Notes: a model not told the origin generated them from the sequence alone. 64,000 nt of DNA from Dehalobacter sp. DCM (GCF_024972775.1 NZ_CP092282.1:2411001-2475000), one strand, 5' to 3'; positions 53,365 through 63,600 are shown, numbered from the stretch's first letter. Translations and numbers: made by a program.

Positions 53365-54360
53365 AAAGATAAACACAATACAAATATGGGGTTATGCATT
53401 TGAATTTGTGATCAATAAGAATTTTATCGAGATTGCATTGTTCATATGAGTTTGCTGTATTGCTTGTCTAAGATTTTCTTTCTGCAATAGCTTTGACTTT
53501 CCATTTCTATAAGTCTATTAGCTCCCTTTATTTCTTGGATGAATAAATATCTTCTATATCCTGTCGCTCACATATCTTTCTCATGTCTTTCTCATGTTTT
53601 TTGTATTTATTATATCTATCTCTTCCTATTCTGTCCTACCTAGTTTACTTTTCCAGTTGCTTTTTCGTAAATATTGGCTCAATGTTTGTTCTTTTCCCAG
53701 TCTGCGTTGCTTTCTCCAAAATGCCTCAAAAAAGCAGCCCCATATTTGCCCTGTAAGGCGTTAAAATTATAAGGGTAAGGTATTTGTACCCTGGGATTTT
53801 TGTAGGCTTATTTGAGTTAATCATTTCGAGGCGATTTTAGTTCTGATACGATTTGTAACTAGATTCTGATTTAATTCCAAAGCTTAAACTTCAGTATATA
53901 GTTTGGTAACGGATTTGCGTTAGATTAAACCAGAAGTAATTTTGATCCTCATATTTAGAATTATTTAGATGCAGTTAATCATATAAATATAAAATAAAAA
54001 TGATTATTAGGATTTTCAATTAGACACTCAGTCGATTAGATTAATTATTTCTTGGTTTATAGGTCAGTCGCATAAAATATTTACTAACTTAAAAGGATAT
54101 TTACATTTTGTTTAAGAGATCTCAAAGTTTTATGTTTCCCCTCTTTAAAGTAAGTGAAATAATTCACAATTCCTTATTTTAAAGAATATCTCCTTTTCTA
54201 TCTTAATTTTGATATGTCTTTTTTAATATTCTATAATTTCCACCTATTTCCCGTATTTCTCTAAAATACCCCAAAAATAACAAAAAAGCCAAGGCAGTTA
54301 ATATATATCCGCCCTGTGTTATCATATTATTTATAGTTAAAGTACACCCTTGCGCTTGAC
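53365..54360. other. AT-rich gene-free region right of the element (about 1 kb)
   Basis: No gene with a ribosome site, no strong hairpin. The plus strand is rich in pyrimidines between 53455 and 53700. Position next to the dif-like site suggests terminus-proximal DNA. Confidence 0.5.
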
Positions 54361-54912
54361 CTAAATCGAAGATGATATCTTGCCTAAGTTAAAGGGAAAA
54401 AACACCTCTTCCAGGACTTCTCTGATTTTAGTGCACGCAACTTCCGCATCCTTTGATACACCATGAACGTCATACGCGAGCGCGCCGGACATGCCTAGAC
54501 GATGAACCACCATGTCCGTACCGCAGATAGTCACTTTCTTATTGTGGGCAAATTCGATATCGTGTAAGTCGTACTGACAGGCTTTTTCTAAGATTTCCAG
54601 TGATTTCGATCCATCGATCTGAAAATCACTACACCATCTGCCAGCATCATGCCTTTCTCGTTACAGATCAATGCATGTTTGGATGAACCGACCTTCATAG
54701 CGGAAAAATCCCTATTGACGCAAATCTTGTTAAAGAGTTTAGCCGCATCCGGACCGTAAACATCATAAACCGGTGTCGTGTTCAAGCACTGCTTCTCTGG
54801 CAGCAAGAAATTCATTCTTTGGTCCGGTGTACTCAAAAGGTAATAATACGCCAAATAAGTTTATGATGGATGTGGCACCTTTAAAAATTGCACTGTCCAA
54901 TAGAAAATTCAT
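54361..54912 (-). pseudogene. GcvT/LigM-like aminomethyltransferase, frameshifted and shortened
   Basis: Starts well (AACAGGAGG before ATG 54912): MNFLLDSAIFKGATSIINLFGVLLPFEYTGPKNEFLAAREAVLEHDTGL, then a stop. A shifted frame continues PVYDVYGPDAAKLFNKICVNRDFSAMKVGSSKHALICNEKGMMLADGVVIFR, and a third SLEILEKACQYDLHDIEFAHNKKVTICGTDMVVHRLGMSGALAYDVHG. The order matches folate-dependent GcvT/LigM-type demethylases, but at least two frameshifts and missing C-terminal parts make it non-functional. Confidence 0.75.
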
Positions 54913-54971
54913 TTCAGTGAACCTCCTGTTTTTGTTTCAAGTATAAAGCATCGGAGATTCTTGTCTGTAGA

Positions 54972-55013
54972 ACAAATATGCAGAAAGAAAGTTAAATTTT
55001 TCTGCATATTTGT
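54972..55013. repeat. 15-bp perfect inverted repeat
   Basis: ACAAATATGCAGAAA and its exact complement with a 12-base spacer, upstream of the GcvT-like pseudogene. Likely an operator, or a terminator of the leftward MBL gene. Confidence 0.6.
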
Positions 55014-55130
55014 CCAATGAAATTTATTCCAACGTTGATTCAAACATAAATGAAATATATCTGATTAGCTGCTGCAAATATACTCGACAAGATTAAATAC
55101 CTTTCACCCTGAATCAAACCGGACACTCGT

Positions 55131-55955
55131 TTATGCATAATAGTCTGGAGCAGTTTTCATTGTTTGGAAAAATTCCCAATCATGCGGGAACATCACTTTA
55201 GCATTATATTTATTGGCTAATTGACGTACTTTTTCAATCGATTGTATATATGCTTCCGGATCACTGAGCATTCCTTTGGCTTGCGCAGGTGGTCCATAGT
55301 TTTTACGGTCATTTACGGCATCTTGAGGAAAGATCAATGTTCCCTCTTTCTCCAAATGAACAACCATACCCAATAGTCCTGAGGTGTGTCCAGGCACATT
55401 GATCAGTTCAACTCCCGGAATAAGTTCAATGTCTTCATCTACCAGATGATACTGTTTAATCGGTACTTCCACGGTTGCTTTGACATAAGGTCCATGTTTT
55501 GCCGGATCTGCGGATAAGTGGACTTGTGACAGTGCATATTCAAAGTCCTTACGCGGAGCATAGACATCCGCATGTGGAAAGAGGTAAAGACTCCCAGTAT
55601 GGTCAGGATGAAAATGTGAGAGAACGATTGTGTTGATTTCACTGGGCTTCGTCCCAGCCAAAGCAAGCTGATGCCCAAAATTGTGTTGTGGTTCACTACA
55701 ATACCTCGTAATCGTTGTTAAATGTTCAGGCCAGTATCCTTTCATCGATTCGGGATGACATCCTAAATCGTATACGATTTTGCCCTGGGGATGATCAATA
55801 AGTACGGCATAAATCGGAATTCTTTCCCATTTTGTGGAGACGGGCTTATCCTCTTTCAATTCCGGATCGTTCTTCGCGTTCATCGCAGAGATTATTTTTT
55901 CGTCGCCCTCCATCCAGCCATTATTCAGAATGTAGACTTTCATACCCATATGCAT
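55131..55955 (-). CDS. Metallo-beta-lactamase-fold hydrolase (AHL-lactonase-like)
   Basis: 274 residues. HFHPDHTGSLYLF near residue 114 is the HxHxDH zinc motif; INVPGHTSGLLGMVVHLEKEGTLIFPQDAVND gives the next His and the bridging Asp, and MFPHDWEFF the last His. The N-terminus MKVYILNNGWMEGDEKII is usual for the lactonase-like group. Substrate unknown. A copy of the LysR operator lies 67 bases upstream, so it is probably in that regulon. Confidence 0.88.
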   Translation of the reverse strand: MHMGMKVYILNNGWMEGDEKIISAMNAKNDPELKEDKPVSTKWERIPIYAVLIDHPQGKIVYDLGCHPESMKGYWPEHLTTITRYCSEPQHNFGHQLALAGTKPSEINTIVLSHFHPDHTGSLYLFPHADVYAPRKDFEYALSQVHLSADPAKHGPYVKATVEVPIKQYHLVDEDIELIPGVELINVPGHTSGLLGMVVHLEKEGTLIFPQDAVNDRKNYGPPAQAKGMLSDPEAYIQSIEKVRQLANKYNAKVMFPHDWEFFQTMKTAPDYYA

Positions 55956-56330
55956 AGCCCTCCGCCATTATAATTCTTAAAAACAATTAGTTTATTGTAT
56001 CAATAATTGGTCTCAATAAGGAAACATCAAAAAGTTATCACTTTATAAGAATTAATTTGATCCGTCTTTTTTATAGTTTATTCTATAATGATTTTGAGCC
56101 TTTTATATTTAATCTAAGTAATATAAAGATTATTCCGCCAGCTGCTAACAATATTGCGGATACCAATATCGGAACCAAATATTGTTTTGATTAGATATTC
56201 TTTGAACAAATAAATGAGCTATCGTTGAGCTGTCACTATGATAGTATCCAGTCCCAAAGATAGCTCATAAAAGTGGTGTCAACTTTTGTTTAAAATAGTT
56301 TGCTTAACCTATCTGATGATCAACACAATA
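55956..56330. other. Intergenic region between MBL and MFS genes (375 bp)
   Basis: Contains operator copy 1 (about 55999-56049). The rest (56050-56330) shows a short inverted pair, ATGAGCTATCGTTGAG near 56213 and ATAGCTCAT near 56261, which could terminate the MFS transcript. Confidence 0.45.
55999..56049 (-). promoter_or_regulatory. Putative LysR operator, copy 1 (MBL gene)
   Basis: Contains AAACATCAAAAAGTTATC (56022-56039) preceded by TATCAATAATTG and AATAAGG and followed by ACTTTATAAG. Shared with three other sites in this window. 67 bases upstream of the MBL gene start. Confidence 0.75.
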
Positions 56331-57557
56331 TTAAGCTTGTACCTGAGATCCTGTCTGAGACTGTGCTGCTACATTTGGTTTTTCACTCTCAGCAATCTTC
56401 GGTGTTACTCTGTCAAAGATATAAGCGAATACTCCGACGATTGCCAAACCGATTGCAGCGACAAGAAGAGAAGGTCTGCCTGCAGGCAGTCCCAACGCAG
56501 CAACAAGTGGATTCATAATAAACGGCGATAAGAATTGACCAAGCCCGTTAAACGCCGTCATTAAAGCAAGTGACATCGCGGAAGCCGCAAACGGAACGAT
56601 ATCGGTAGATTTGTTAAAGAAGAATGAGCCGGTGAAGCCCATGCCCAGACCGATGATAGCCATCGCTAAGAAACACATGCCTAAGCTATGGCCTGCATAA
56701 AACACATACAGCCCTATTGCCACAACCCAAAAACAAAAGAACATAGATAAACCATGGAGTGCTTTATGAATCGCTCCGAAGAAGAAACCCCCAAAGAAGG
56801 CAGCTGCTGTCATCATTGAGAAGACCGTTCCGATTTGAGCACCGGTTCCAATATTTTCCCCAACAATGATCATTGCAGCATTCGTAACGATCGTGATAAA
56901 AAAGAAACACCAGATCATGTTGATAATACAGTTAACATATTGACTTGCCGGCATTTTAGCTTTTTCTTGGGATGTTCCCTTGACCACTTCTTCTTTTTTC
57001 ACCGGCTCAGGCAGGAAGATGATAGGAAGCGCAAAGAAAAGAACTGCCGCAAAATAAGCATAGAATGTATAATGCCAATTGATATCGGAAAGTGCTCCGC
57101 CAATCTGTTGGAAAAATATACCACCTAGCATACCTACTGCGAAAGTCCATCCGATCATTTTTTTTCTTTCATTACCTTCAAAGAAGTCAACAACCAAGTC
57201 GTTTGCCATAGGATAAAGAAGACCAACACCGCAACCAACCAAAGCACGGAAAAATAGAATTGCATAAATGTTATTCAGCCAAGCTGGTGCTAGACCACCA
57301 ACGAGGAACAGTATGCAGGCCAACCACATAATAGATCTTTTCCTCATGACTTTAACCAACACGCCATATAAAAGCCCAAAAATTACAACCGTTAAAGCAG
57401 GGAGGGTCGAAACATTTTGGATTACGGTAGGACTGACACCCGGAAACGCAGCTGCGATAGCCCCCAAGGCCGGTGTTGCTGCACCCGCTCCAACATCCTG
57501 GAGGGCAAGAAATAGAATCGCTAACTTCAGTAAAATCGGATTCGGCATTTTTTTCAT
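56331..57557 (-). CDS. Major facilitator superfamily transporter
   Basis: 408 residues from the ATG at 57557 (GGGGAG 5 bases before). About 12 membrane helices. The loop after helix 2 reads VLVKVMRKRSIMWLACILFLVGG, the MFS loop 2-3 pattern. A Gln/Ser/Ala-rich tail (SEKPNVAAQSQTGSQVQA) ends it. The neighbours (MBL hydrolase, ABM protein, OYE reductase) suggest uptake of an aromatic or lactone-like compound, but this is inference. Confidence 0.85.
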   Translation of the reverse strand: MKKMPNPILLKLAILFLALQDVGAGAATPALGAIAAAFPGVSPTVIQNVSTLPALTVVIFGLLYGVLVKVMRKRSIMWLACILFLVGGLAPAWLNNIYAILFFRALVGCGVGLLYPMANDLVVDFFEGNERKKMIGWTFAVGMLGGIFFQQIGGALSDINWHYTFYAYFAAVLFFALPIIFLPEPVKKEEVVKGTSQEKAKMPASQYVNCIINMIWCFFFITIVTNAAMIIVGENIGTGAQIGTVFSMMTAAAFFGGFFFGAIHKALHGLSMFFCFWVVAIGLYVFYAGHSLGMCFLAMAIIGLGMGFTGSFFFNKSTDIVPFAASAMSLALMTAFNGLGQFLSPFIMNPLVAALGLPAGRPSLLVAAIGLAIVGVFAYIFDRVTPKIAESEKPNVAAQSQTGSQVQA

Positions 57558-57891
57558 TAGTTCTCCCCTTTTCATCTTTGTTTGTTCATGCAATAATATT
57601 TGTTTGACAAGATGAGTTTCTTATCCCTATATAATCCTCCTTTCTCCAATTTCCAGGACATACACCAACTGTATTTTTTTATATTCTCGAATATATGGTA
57701 AGTCCCAGTCATTTACAAAGTATGCATGGATTATACCAGTAAATTTTTTGACCTAATTATAAAAAATTGGCTTATTTGTTGTGTTTTAAGAAATTTCTAA
57801 ATAATCCTTATATTTTTCAATTATTCCTATGCCAAACTTTAGAAACATTAGCTGTATGCAACTATATTTCTGTTTATGAAATATTGAACGG

Positions 57892-58179
57892 CTAAGCAAT
57901 GACTCGACAGGGATAGGCTTGAACAGGTCCTGCCAAGGATGGATCCATTGTTTCACCGAACTTTTTGCACGGAGCGCCATTCGCATGGCCCTGAAAGTCG
58001 GCTTCATCTTCCCAAGCCTCAACAAAAATCAAGGTATCGGGTGCTTCTAAAGCCTGTAACAGGTAGTAGTAGATATTTCCCTTTTCTTTTCTTGTTTCTT
58101 CAGCCAATACATTGGCAGCTTTCGTGATGAAATCGAGCGTCCCTTCTTTAACTTTAGCTACAGTAACGAATTGGAACAT
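57892..58179 (-). CDS. Antibiotic biosynthesis monooxygenase (ABM) domain protein
   Basis: 95 residues, one ferredoxin-like ABM domain (MFQFVTVAKVKEGTLDFITKAANVLAEETRKEKGNIYYYLLQAL, then DTLIFVEAWEDEADFQGHANG). Relatives act as cofactor-free monooxygenases or as small binding proteins. AAAGGAGGAG precedes the ATG. In an anaerobe the oxygenase role is doubtful; the fold alone is secure. Confidence 0.85.
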   Translation of the reverse strand: MFQFVTVAKVKEGTLDFITKAANVLAEETRKEKGNIYYYLLQALEAPDTLIFVEAWEDEADFQGHANGAPCKKFGETMDPSLAGPVQAYPCRVIA

Positions 58180-58221
58180 CGTTGACTCCTCCTTTTATTT
58201 TTCGGGTATCTGCAGCAAACA

Positions 58222-58388
58222 TCATGCTTGAGGCAGCTTACCCATATTCTTCATATAATTTTCAATATCATCTAATCCATATTTAGCCCAGATCTCTCTG
58301 ATTGGCCAGCCGGTTTTTCTATCCCAGCCGCGCTCATCATAATACAAATCTACCAAGCGGGCCGGAAGCCTTTCATCATATAGATTTT
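58222..58388 (-). pseudogene. C-terminal remnant of a tungsten aldehyde:ferredoxin oxidoreductase
   Basis: Encodes NLYDERLPARLVDLYYDERGWDRKTGWPIREIWAKYGLDDIENYMKNMGKLPQA and a stop. The YYDERGWD...G.P......GL pattern is the usual C-terminus of AOR-type enzymes. Upstream the frame closes at once, so about 90 percent of the gene is gone. LysR operator copy 2 lies about 86 bases upstream. Confidence 0.72.
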
Positions 58389-58448
58389 ATGTTCATATGC
58401 GTAACCTTCGCTGCAGAAATATTCTTAATAATACTTGCTATTGAAATT

Positions 58449-58500
58449 TTATCAGTAAGCACTTTCAATAGGGAAACATCAATTAGTTATCACCTAATAA
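58449..58500 (-). promoter_or_regulatory. Putative LysR operator, copy 2 (upstream of lysR and the AOR remnant)
   Basis: Contains AAACATCAATTAGTTATC (58474-58491) preceded by TATCAGTAAGC and TTTCAATAGGG. It sits between the divergent AOR remnant and the LysR gene, a classic place for LysR control. Confidence 0.78.
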
Positions 58501-58582
58501 ATAATTTGCAGCATCTCTATCGTTGCTATGTATAATAGAATCATCTATAATTAATAGTTAAGAAAGCTATCCGGAGGGGTTT

Positions 58583-59494
58583 ATGACCATACAGCAGTTA
58601 AAATACTTTGTATTAACAGCGCAGTATAAGAATTTTACAAAGGCTGCAGAGGAATCCCATGTTGCCCAGACTGCAATCAGCAAGCAAATCAGCAATCTGG
58701 AAAGTGAATTGGATATCGCTCTTTTCTCGCGGGACAAGCATCATGTATTGCTTACTCCCGGAGGAGAAATTTTCTTACGATATGCCATTGAAATTCTAAC
58801 AATGTGTGACAATGCTGTTCGCGATACGAGGCTTTCCAAAATTTCGGCAAAAAAGCATCTCAAAATCGGATACTGGGGTCACTTGGAACGCCGTATCCTG
58901 ACCCATATTGTCAAAGAATATTACAAAAAATACGATGATCAGATTTTAATTATCTATAATTACGTCCATTTGGAAAATATCATCTCTTCGATTATGAACG
59001 GCGAACAGGATATCCTTTTAGTTCCTTCACCCCACATTGCGAATACACCGCGAATTACTTCTACGCCCTTGTTTACTTGTGGGGTCCGTTTGGCCGTCGG
59101 CAAGGAGCACGTCCTTGCTAATCGTCTGGAAGTTGAGCCAGATGAATTAAGAGGAGAAAACTTTTTTTCCCAGAATATTGAAGCCTCCCCCGGTCTTATG
59201 GCATATATGGAAACCTGTTGGCAGCAGTTTGGTTTCAGGCCGAATATAATTTACCGGGCATCCGAACTGGAGTCTGCCATTCTGATGGCTGAGACAAATA
59301 AAGGGGTTATGTTACTGCCTGAGATGTTTAAATCGATGGAACACAGAGAACTCAATTTTATTAAAATTAAAGGTTTTTATGCCAGAGAAAATATTGACAT
59401 TGCTTGGTTGACGGGAAATACGGATCCGGTCGTTAAGTCTTTGATCGAGTTCGTAGAAAATAACAGAGAATCTCTAATAAAATCTTTTATGTAG
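58583..59494 (+). CDS. LysR-family transcriptional regulator
   Basis: 303 residues. N-terminal winged HTH (MTIQQLKYFVLTAQYKNFTKAAEESHVAQTAISKQISNLESELDIALFSRDKHHVLLTPGG), then the two-part effector-binding domain. CCGGAGGGG precedes the ATG. Copies of one operator-like sequence lie before lysR itself, the MBL gene, the alcohol dehydrogenase and the last partial gene, so it is the probable local regulator. The inducer is unknown. Confidence 0.92.
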   Translation: MTIQQLKYFVLTAQYKNFTKAAEESHVAQTAISKQISNLESELDIALFSRDKHHVLLTPGGEIFLRYAIEILTMCDNAVRDTRLSKISAKKHLKIGYWGHLERRILTHIVKEYYKKYDDQILIIYNYVHLENIISSIMNGEQDILLVPSPHIANTPRITSTPLFTCGVRLAVGKEHVLANRLEVEPDELRGENFFSQNIEASPGLMAYMETCWQQFGFRPNIIYRASELESAILMAETNKGVMLLPEMFKSMEHRELNFIKIKGFYARENIDIAWLTGNTDPVVKSLIEFVENNRESLIKSFM

Positions 59495-59498
59495 ATTT

Positions 59499-59903
59499 TT
59501 ACATATAGCTTTCTTTACTTAAATCGGCTTCAATAATGGTTCGTACCAAATTTCTATCGATGATATCAACACCGTTGGGCATTTTTTTTTCAACTTTCTG
59601 GGAGCCGATCAAAGTTGCCTTATGCTTATTTAACAAATCAATGGTCATGAACTGTGTGTTACGGAACATTTCTTTTCCGAATTCTTCCAAGGGAATCATA
59701 TCGACGACCGTCACTTCTTTACCCTCCAAAGCTAGTGCCAGCCCACATTCCAGACCACTAGAACCTGCTCCACCATACCTCGGATCAACAATGAGTCCGG
59801 ATGAGATATGCACGAGATCGATATATTTCTGGGCAATTTTCAAGAATTCTAACACTTCATCATTTAAGCATGAGGTTACCCACTTTAAGCGGTGTAAATA
59901 CAT
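59499..59903 (-). pseudogene. Fragment of an OYE/FAD oxidoreductase with an internal deletion
   Basis: 134 codons. The start (LNDEVLEFLKIAQKYIDLVHISSGLIVDPRY) fits the end of an old-yellow-enzyme barrel; it then jumps to GAGSSGLECGLALALEGKEVTVVDMIPLEEFGKEMFRNTQFMTIDLLNKHKATLIGSQKVE, a dinucleotide-binding domain. The Fe-S region and the first FAD domain between them are missing. Converges on lysR with a 4-base gap. Confidence 0.72.
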
Positions 59904-60022
59904 GAGGATATTTGGGATGTGTAATCAAAATAATCACTCCTCTCGTATTTTGATTTTTAAAATCTATACATCTCAGCCGTTGTTCTGTTGTTGCCGACAA
60001 GATAGAGGACAGCAATGACAAC

Positions 60023-62128
60023 TTACTTATCCTTTGCCTGCAGAACAGCGTCTTTTACCGCATCATGGATAACGCTCGGATTTCTGCAATCACCGATCGC
60101 ATAAACTTCAGGCGCCTTCCCTTTAATGCTTTCCAGGAGCTTCGTGTTCGGGAGTAAGGGATCAGCCGGAACGATCGTGTCTGCCTTCAGCGTTACCTTA
60201 TTGCCTTCAGCGTCAATAATCGTAAACCCTTTTGGGGTGATTTCCACATATTCCTTCACGTTGGTGAATATCGGGGTATTCTTCTTCATTAACCAGTCAA
60301 TCGTATGCACCATCCCAGGAATAGACATTCCGTATCCCAGCATCGGGCCTTTTTCAACAATGGTGACTTTTCTCCCCCGCTTGATAAGAAATTCCGCGAG
60401 CTCGCATCCATGGATACCGCCGCCAATGATAACAACCTTCTTGCCCATTGGCATGAACATCTTCGTGAGCTTTTCAAGTGTCCCGGACGAGAAGAAACGG
60501 AGCGCCAGTTTTATTTGTTTGTGGAGATCGCCGCCTTTGACAACGTTGGAATTATTGCTGCCCGGAATATTCGGCATTTGTGGTACGGCACCGGTAGCAA
60601 CAAAAACGATGTCCGGTTTCTCTTTTTCAACGGTAGAAGCATTGGCCTCTGTCTTGAGGTTAACCTTCACACCAAAATTTTTCATCTGTAATTTCCAATA
60701 ATTGATCAGTTTAAACAGGTCTTCCGGATGGGTCCCTTTCACGATCGATGCCACAGGCATCAGCCCGCCGAGCCAAGTACCTTTCTCGAAGAGGACAACC
60801 TCATGGCCGCGCACGGCCGATACCCGTGCTGCCTCCAATCCGGCAGGCCCGCCTCCGATTACCATGACCTTCTTCTTATGGGGCGCTCTTTCAATGGAAA
60901 GTTGTGTCGTTGTGCCCAAGCCATTAATTCTGCACAGTCCTGATGCAGCCATGCAATTGCCACAGGCAGTGCACGGGGCAATGTCTTCAGGTCGTCCTTC
61001 CATCAGCTTTTTGGGAAGTTCCGGGTCAGCATGGAGGCTTCTGGTCATGGCAATAAAATCGGCCATACCGTCTTCAAGTACCTTTTCTCCGAGCTCGAAG
61101 TTGATTCTTCCCACCACGGTGACCGGGATAGAGAGTTCCTTCTTCACACCTTGCGCCAGCAAGATATTAGCGCCTGCTCCTTTCTCACGGGCGTAGTACT
61201 CCTTGGGAATTTCTTCGACCGGTACTTTCGGTTCGGGGAAGAAAAAATAGTCGGGAAGAAAGCCCGCGATGTGATAACCCAGCCACGAGCTTCGGATCTG
61301 TATCATGTCAGCGCCGGCCTTTTCAAGCTCCTTCGCCGTAGCAATGGCCAGTTCCGGGGTCAAACACTTGCTATCGTCAATTTCGATAAGCCTGCCTAAC
61401 TCTATGCCGTTGATGAGAAGGCTGACAGGGAAGTCTTTCCCACACAGTCTTTTTGTCTCTTGGATAACCTGAGTGAGCAGTCTGGCCCTGTTCTCTACGC
61501 TCCCACCATAGATGTCCTCTCGATTGTTCCAGAGTGGGGATAGAAAGTTATTGAACAGGTGGCTGCATGCGGCATTGATATCAACACCATCAAACCCCGC
61601 CTGCTTAGCTCTTTCGGCTGCTTTGGCAAATTTCTCGATGATGTCTTCAATCTCGGGAATGCTCAGTGCACGCGGTTTCGTATTATGAAATTCCAGGGGT
61701 AGACCCGGAAGATAGAAATCAGAAGCCCCAATTGCGGCACCGCCCGGATAAGAAAAGTGGTCATCCATACCATTTTCCGTCTGCCATGGCCCGTTATGAT
61801 GTAGTCCGAGAAAGGTAGGACAATCATGCCGGTGGATGGCTTCGGCCAAGTCTTTCAGCCCGTCAATGAACTTATCGTCATCGAGACGGTAGACCTCCGG
61901 TAAACGAATAGACGCTGGGTAGTCCACAGCAACCTGATCGACCATGATCAAGCCCACCCCGCCCCTGGCAAAGCGTTCGTAATACGCTTTCCACTCCGCA
62001 CGTGCATACGTATCATTAATTTGTGGGTAACCCATTTGCGCACTTGATTTAATAATACGGTTCTTCGTCTTTTGCTTCCCAATGGTACCCGGCTCTAGTA
62101 ATTTTTCAAACCCTTTGCTGTTTGCCAT
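60023..62128 (-). CDS. NADH:flavin oxidoreductase of the 2,4-dienoyl-CoA reductase type
   Basis: 701 residues. Old-yellow-enzyme barrel with FMN (about 1-350; GGVGLIMVDQVAVDYPAS, DGVDINAACSHLFNNFLSPLWNNR), a 4Fe-4S motif CTACGNCMAASGLCRINGLG (near 365), then FAD/NAD domains (MVIGGGPAGLEAARVSAVRGHEVVLFEKG; VIIGGGIHGCELAEFLIKRG; final VYAIGDCRNPSVIHDAV). The family reduces enoyl-CoA or other unsaturated substrates. It is in an operon with the alcohol dehydrogenase upstream. Confidence 0.9.
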   Translation of the reverse strand: MANSKGFEKLLEPGTIGKQKTKNRIIKSSAQMGYPQINDTYARAEWKAYYERFARGGVGLIMVDQVAVDYPASIRLPEVYRLDDDKFIDGLKDLAEAIHRHDCPTFLGLHHNGPWQTENGMDDHFSYPGGAAIGASDFYLPGLPLEFHNTKPRALSIPEIEDIIEKFAKAAERAKQAGFDGVDINAACSHLFNNFLSPLWNNREDIYGGSVENRARLLTQVIQETKRLCGKDFPVSLLINGIELGRLIEIDDSKCLTPELAIATAKELEKAGADMIQIRSSWLGYHIAGFLPDYFFFPEPKVPVEEIPKEYYAREKGAGANILLAQGVKKELSIPVTVVGRINFELGEKVLEDGMADFIAMTRSLHADPELPKKLMEGRPEDIAPCTACGNCMAASGLCRINGLGTTTQLSIERAPHKKKVMVIGGGPAGLEAARVSAVRGHEVVLFEKGTWLGGLMPVASIVKGTHPEDLFKLINYWKLQMKNFGVKVNLKTEANASTVEKEKPDIVFVATGAVPQMPNIPGSNNSNVVKGGDLHKQIKLALRFFSSGTLEKLTKMFMPMGKKVVIIGGGIHGCELAEFLIKRGRKVTIVEKGPMLGYGMSIPGMVHTIDWLMKKNTPIFTNVKEYVEITPKGFTIIDAEGNKVTLKADTIVPADPLLPNTKLLESIKGKAPEVYAIGDCRNPSVIHDAVKDAVLQAKDK

Positions 62129-62206
62129 TATTCTTTCTCCTTTGTCACTAAATTAATCGTTTACCAGACCTATTTAATTCCAACTAAAAATGCATTCATC
62201 TAAGAA

Positions 62207-63379
62207 TTACCAAACATTTTCTTCGTATACTTTATCAAGAATCGAAATAATTGATTCTGTCGTGGTTGGCATTGGCGCAAGCGCCAAACCCATTTCAAGA
62301 ACATTAGGCGGTATTTTTTCAAACAATTCCAGTTTATTCAGGCCGTAGGACTGAAGCGTGGGGATGTTCATAGCCTTCATCATGTCTCTTAATGCTTCTT
62401 TTGACTTGACCCCGATGCTTGCGCTATCTTCTCCCTCAGCAATATCGGCACCAAGCGCACGGCCAATGAAAGCGACTTTTTCAGGAACTGCCGATGCAAT
62501 GTACGCAAGCACTTGCGGCATCGATATGACACAGGCAATTCCATGCGGTAGGCGGTAACTGGCTCCTAAGGCCCGACCAATATCATGCCCTAAATGACAC
62601 AACGGGCCCATCATAGAAATTCCGCCTAGCGTTGCCGCCTCCATCATGTCAATCCTTGCCTTTAGATCATAAGATCCATTGGTATAAGCTCTCATGAGGC
62701 TATTCCCCACCAGCGTGATCGCCTTTTCAGCAGCTAAAGCAGCAAACGGATTATGTCCTATGGAGGTGTAGGACTCCATGGCATGACACAAGGCATCAAA
62801 CCCGGTACTTGCGGTCACAGGTTTCGGCAGCCTTAAGGTAAGTTCCGGATCGCAAATCCCCAGCGTAACCTTACAACCGGCGCCATTGACATTCGTTTTA
62901 ACCTGATTTTCAGTATCCGTGATTACGCCTCCCGGTGTGCATTCACTTCCTGAACCCGCTGTCGTCGGGATGACAATAAGCGTTATACCAGGGTTAGCTT
63001 TGGCGGCGAAACGACCAAAATATTGACGAAGAGGAAATGGATTAGTCTGAAGTAACGTTGCTGCCTTCGCCGTATCAAGCGAACTTCCTCCACCGAGTCC
63101 GATTATGCCATCGACTTTGTTTTCTAAACCGATCCGCGCAGCTTCTTCTGCCGACCAATCCGGCGGATCTGCCTGTACGCCGTTATAGCGAACCACTTCA
63201 ATATCTTCTTCCCGAAGATATTTTTCAATTTTGTCCGGTAACCCGGCAGCTTCTATGTTTTTGCCAAATACCAACAACACTTTGGTACAACCAAAGCCTT
63301 TTGCTCTTTTCCCTACTTCTTTGGATGTTCCTACTCCGAATAAGATCGGATTACTCGCTGAAAATATACTGGGCATCAT
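62207..63379 (-). CDS. Iron-containing alcohol dehydrogenase
   Basis: 390 residues from the ATG at 63379 (AAAGGA 6 bases before); the ATG at 63394 lacks a site. NAD-binding GGGSSLDTAKA (near 98-108) and the metal-binding blocks FDALCHAMESYTSIGHNPFA and GPLCHLGHDIGRALGASYRLPHGIACVISMP are intact. It oxidises or forms an alcohol with NAD(P). Operator copy 3 lies 83 bases upstream, so it and the flavoenzyme are likely controlled by LysR. Confidence 0.92.
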   Translation of the reverse strand: MMPSIFSASNPILFGVGTSKEVGKRAKGFGCTKVLLVFGKNIEAAGLPDKIEKYLREEDIEVVRYNGVQADPPDWSAEEAARIGLENKVDGIIGLGGGSSLDTAKAATLLQTNPFPLRQYFGRFAAKANPGITLIVIPTTAGSGSECTPGGVITDTENQVKTNVNGAGCKVTLGICDPELTLRLPKPVTASTGFDALCHAMESYTSIGHNPFAALAAEKAITLVGNSLMRAYTNGSYDLKARIDMMEAATLGGISMMGPLCHLGHDIGRALGASYRLPHGIACVISMPQVLAYIASAVPEKVAFIGRALGADIAEGEDSASIGVKSKEALRDMMKAMNIPTLQSYGLNKLELFEKIPPNVLEMGLALAPMPTTTESIISILDKVYEENVW

Positions 63380-63437
63380 TTGATTTCCTTTCAAACCAAA
63401 TTTATTAATTTAAATAATCATTGCATATTTATGATTC

Positions 63438-63490
63438 TATCAATAATTGCTTTTAATAGGGAAACATGAATAAGTTATCACTTTATAAGT
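63438..63490 (-). promoter_or_regulatory. Putative LysR operator, copy 3 (alcohol dehydrogenase)
   Basis: Contains AAACATGAATAAGTTATC (63462-63479) with TATCAATAATTG and TTTAATAGGG before and ACTTTATAAG after. Nearly identical to copy 1. Confidence 0.75.
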
Positions 63491-63600
63491 ATTATCCCAA
63501 TATAATTTTCCGGGCATCTGAATTGGAGTCTGCAATTCTGATGGCTGAAACAAATAAAGGGGTTATTCTATTGTCTAAGATGCTTGAACCGAACAATGAT
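63491..63600 (+). pseudogene. Fragment of a second LysR gene
   Basis: Encodes YPNIIFRASELESAILMAETNKGVILLSKMLEPNNDN, nearly the same as PNIIYRASELESAILMAETNKGVMLLPEMFKS of the lysR gene at 58.6 kb (also close at DNA level, positions 59235-59330). It lies just after operator copy 3 and has no HTH, so it is a leftover of a duplicated operator-lysR unit. Confidence 0.75.

Noticed and set aside
53455-53700. Repeated TCTTTCTCATG words that might be a CRISPR or tandem array
   Set aside because: Only two short copies, no regular spacing and no cas genes.
57786-58025. Minus-strand 79-codon frame overlapping the ABM gene
   Set aside because: Different frame from the well-supported ABM gene, no ribosome site, no recognisable domain.
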